DNA of 15,665 nt from Methylophaga sp. (GTDB lineage: Bacteria > Pseudomonadota > Gammaproteobacteria > Nitrosococcales > Methylophagaceae). A program made the translations under genes and the position numbers. Under the pieces are notes generated by a model. The model was not told the DNA's origin, did not search any database, and saw only the letters and a list, made by a program, of their open reading frames with translations. Positions 14,743-15,665 of the stretch are shown here, piece by piece (the stretch's first letter is position 1; every line of letters begins with the position of its first letter). The stretch is taken from contig NZ_JAUSCC010000100.1 of the NCBI RefSeq assembly GCF_030651745.1, positions 1 through 15,665 of the forward strand, in the 5' to 3' direction.

Positions 14743-15336
14743 CTAAGAACGGTGATCAACCCATTCAATTTGTTGAGTATCCTCATTCATGTGTAAAAGA
14801 ATTGTAGAACCGGGAGGCTGGATACCGGTGTCAAAACCAATGTCTCCAAGCACTCTTGCCCCTTCATGGTAATCATTTAAGAAATTAAGAAAAGAAACGA
14901 CTATCTGCTCATAATCCTGGTAATAGCTGGGCTTGGGTAATAAGAGCTTGAATATATTGCCATCATTCGCTTCTGCATAAATTGAGAGAGCGAGCGAGTA
15001 TGGGTTATTTTTTCGCAGCTTACCTTTGGTACCAAAAAGCACCGGCTCTATCCGCGGCATTCGCATAGTCTTGGTTGTAACCTGAGAAAGCTTCGACTTA
15101 AGAAGCTGGTAGTGGTCTTTACCAGCCTCTTTCAAAAACCCATCAAAGTAAGATTTTGCTAGGAAAACAACAATAGCTGTCGGAATGAACCATTCAGCAC
15201 AAGCAATAGGCCCATTTGGTGGTCGTGATTCAACGACAACATCTAAACCTTGGGCAGAAACAGCATTTTTGAACTCCACAAACTGCTCGTCTGAGACACC
15301 TTCTTCGAAAACTACTGCCACATCAGGCTTCTTCAC
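14743..15336 (-). CDS. Unrecognised 197-residue protein, first gene of the defence unit
   Basis: I do not recognise a named family. The protein begins MKKPDVAVVFEEGVSDEQF, a beta-alpha start resembling small ferredoxin-like or regulatory domains. A hydrophobic stretch WFIPTAIVVFLA (49-60) then runs into KSYFDGFLKEAGKDHY (61-76), followed by a mixed alpha/beta half with no obvious catalytic motif. The hydrophobic segment is short for a membrane span, so membrane attachment or a buried helix are both possible. The start is a GTG at 15336 supported by GGAG seven bases upstream. It is coded 126 bases before the OLD nuclease on the same strand and may share its promoter. An inverted repeat lies in its leader. 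It could be a third component of the Gabija-like system, an effector or regulator, or an unrelated cargo gene; context alone suggests the link. Confidence 0.7.
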   Translation of the reverse strand: MKKPDVAVVFEEGVSDEQFVEFKNAVSAQGLDVVVESRPPNGPIACAEWFIPTAIVVFLAKSYFDGFLKEAGKDHYQLLKSKLSQVTTKTMRMPRIEPVLFGTKGKLRKNNPYSLALSIYAEANDGNIFKLLLPKPSYYQDYEQIVVSFLNFLNDYHEGARVLGDIGFDTGIQPPGSTILLHMNEDTQQIEWVDHRS

Positions 15337-15356
15337 GTTGTCTCCAAAACATCATG

Positions 15357-15388
15357 GCTGTTCTCTGAGAAAATTGCAGAGAACCAGC
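15357..15388 (-). promoter_or_regulatory. Long inverted repeat in the leader of the defence unit
   Basis: GTTCTCTG (15360-15367) pairs perfectly with CAGAGAAC (15377-15384) across a 9-base loop, and GCT/AGC outside extends it with one bulged base. It ends 20 bases before the GTG start of the 197-residue gene, just upstream of its ribosome-binding site. It is either an operator for a regulator not in this window or an RNA hairpin. Confidence 0.5.
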
Positions 15389-15438
15389 ATATAGATTTAA
15401 GTAGTAGCGTTTTTATGAGCGACCTTTTCTCAATATAT

Positions 15439-15522
15439 TCAATAGATTAAAAGTTGTTCTTTCGAACCGCTGAGTTGTAGTAGCACATAATAACGGATGG
15501 CTCTTACCCATAACCTCTTCAT
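15439..15522 (-). other. Possible 3' remnant of a gene cut by the right IS copy
   Basis: A frame open from the IS border to a TGA at 15439-15441 gives a 27-residue peptide from an ATG two bases inside the border (MKRLWVRAIRYYVLLQLSGS and onward). It could be the tail of a gene interrupted by the IS. I do not recognise the residues and the frame is short enough to be chance. Confidence 0.15.
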
Positions 15523-15524
15523 GA

Positions 15525-15665
15525 TGGGTTTCCCACAATTTAACGGACACTTTTCATAAGCATGTTTTAACATGAAAGGAAAAGTAGAAGATGAATCAAA
15601 TGGGAACACGCAGAAAATACACCGATGAATTTAAAGCAGAGGCCATCAGGCTTGCGAGTCAACAG
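15525..15665 (+). mobile_element. Partial IS3-like insertion sequence, right copy (reads outward)
   Basis: An exact inverted duplicate of 1-141, beginning with the same TG terminus at 15525 and running off the window. The bases before it (CTTCATGA) do not match those after the left copy (GAGGGTGG). Target duplications of one insertion are not expected here, because two separate copies are involved. With the left copy it frames the window like a composite transposon with outward-facing transposases. Confidence 0.85.
15591..15665 (+). CDS. IS3-type transposase OrfA, N-terminal fragment (right copy)
   Basis: 25 codons identical to the left copy, starting at the ATG at 15591 after an A/G-rich GAAAGGAAAAG leader. 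The frame is open to the end of the window. It shows the basic TRRKYTDEFKAEA start of the OrfA DNA-binding domain. Confidence 0.8.
   Translation, partial: MNQMGTRRKYTDEFKAEAIRLASQQ

Noticed and set aside
15400..15450. A promoter (TTGAAT with CATAAA) for the defence unit on the minus strand.
   Set aside because: Spacing is about 19 bases and both hexamers match at only four positions, too weak to call.
1..15665. A CRISPR array or tRNA gene as integration site.
   Set aside because: No regularly spaced direct repeats and no cloverleaf with a GTTC/TPsiC arm were found on either strand.
1..15665. The window as a closed circle because both ends are identical.
   Set aside because: The ends are inverted, not direct, repeats; a circular molecule would give direct terminal identity.

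Overview
The window looks like DNA from a gammaproteobacterium of fairly low G+C. The gene content supports this: lipid A phosphoethanolamine transferase, integral-membrane DgkA, an InaA-type LPS kinase and PmrA/QseB-type signalling. No species can be named from the sequence alone. Both ends are the same 141 bases in inverted orientation: the start of an IS3-like insertion sequence whose orfA reads outward at each end. The window is therefore a 15.4-kb segment between two inverted copies of one IS, probably a whole assembly contig that stops where the repeat begins.

Left part (142-1830): a TnsA-type endonuclease gene on the minus strand whose last 16 codons come from the IS, and a divergent small XRE-type regulator. 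tnsB would be expected next but lies beyond the IS, so this looks like the broken edge of a Tn7-like element.

Middle part (1831-10546): an envelope-modification cluster. On the minus strand are an InaA/WaaP-family kinase, a SAM methyltransferase and an LtaS-type sulfatase-fold transferase. On the plus strand are dgkA, a PAP2 phosphatase, an OmpR-family response regulator, a QseC/PmrB-like histidine kinase and eptA. Three intergenic sites carry YTTAAG-like hexamers spaced as in the PmrA box (two half-sites, 11-bp period). They lie upstream of the methyltransferase-kinase pair, between ltaS-like and dgkA (divergent), and upstream of eptA. A plausible reading is one autoregulated PmrAB-like regulon. 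EptA and the LtaS-like enzyme would release diacylglycerol, DgkA would rephosphorylate it, and the surface would become less sensitive to cationic peptides.

Right part (10839-15336): a minus-strand, visibly more G+C-rich three-gene unit. It encodes a 197-residue protein I do not recognise, an OLD-family ATPase/TOPRIM nuclease, and an overlapping UvrD-type helicase. The last two are the Gabija (GajA/GajB) pairing, an anti-phage defence system. A hairpin with a T-run lies downstream of the helicase, and a long inverted repeat sits in the leader of the first gene. The extra upstream gene is the best candidate for something undescribed.
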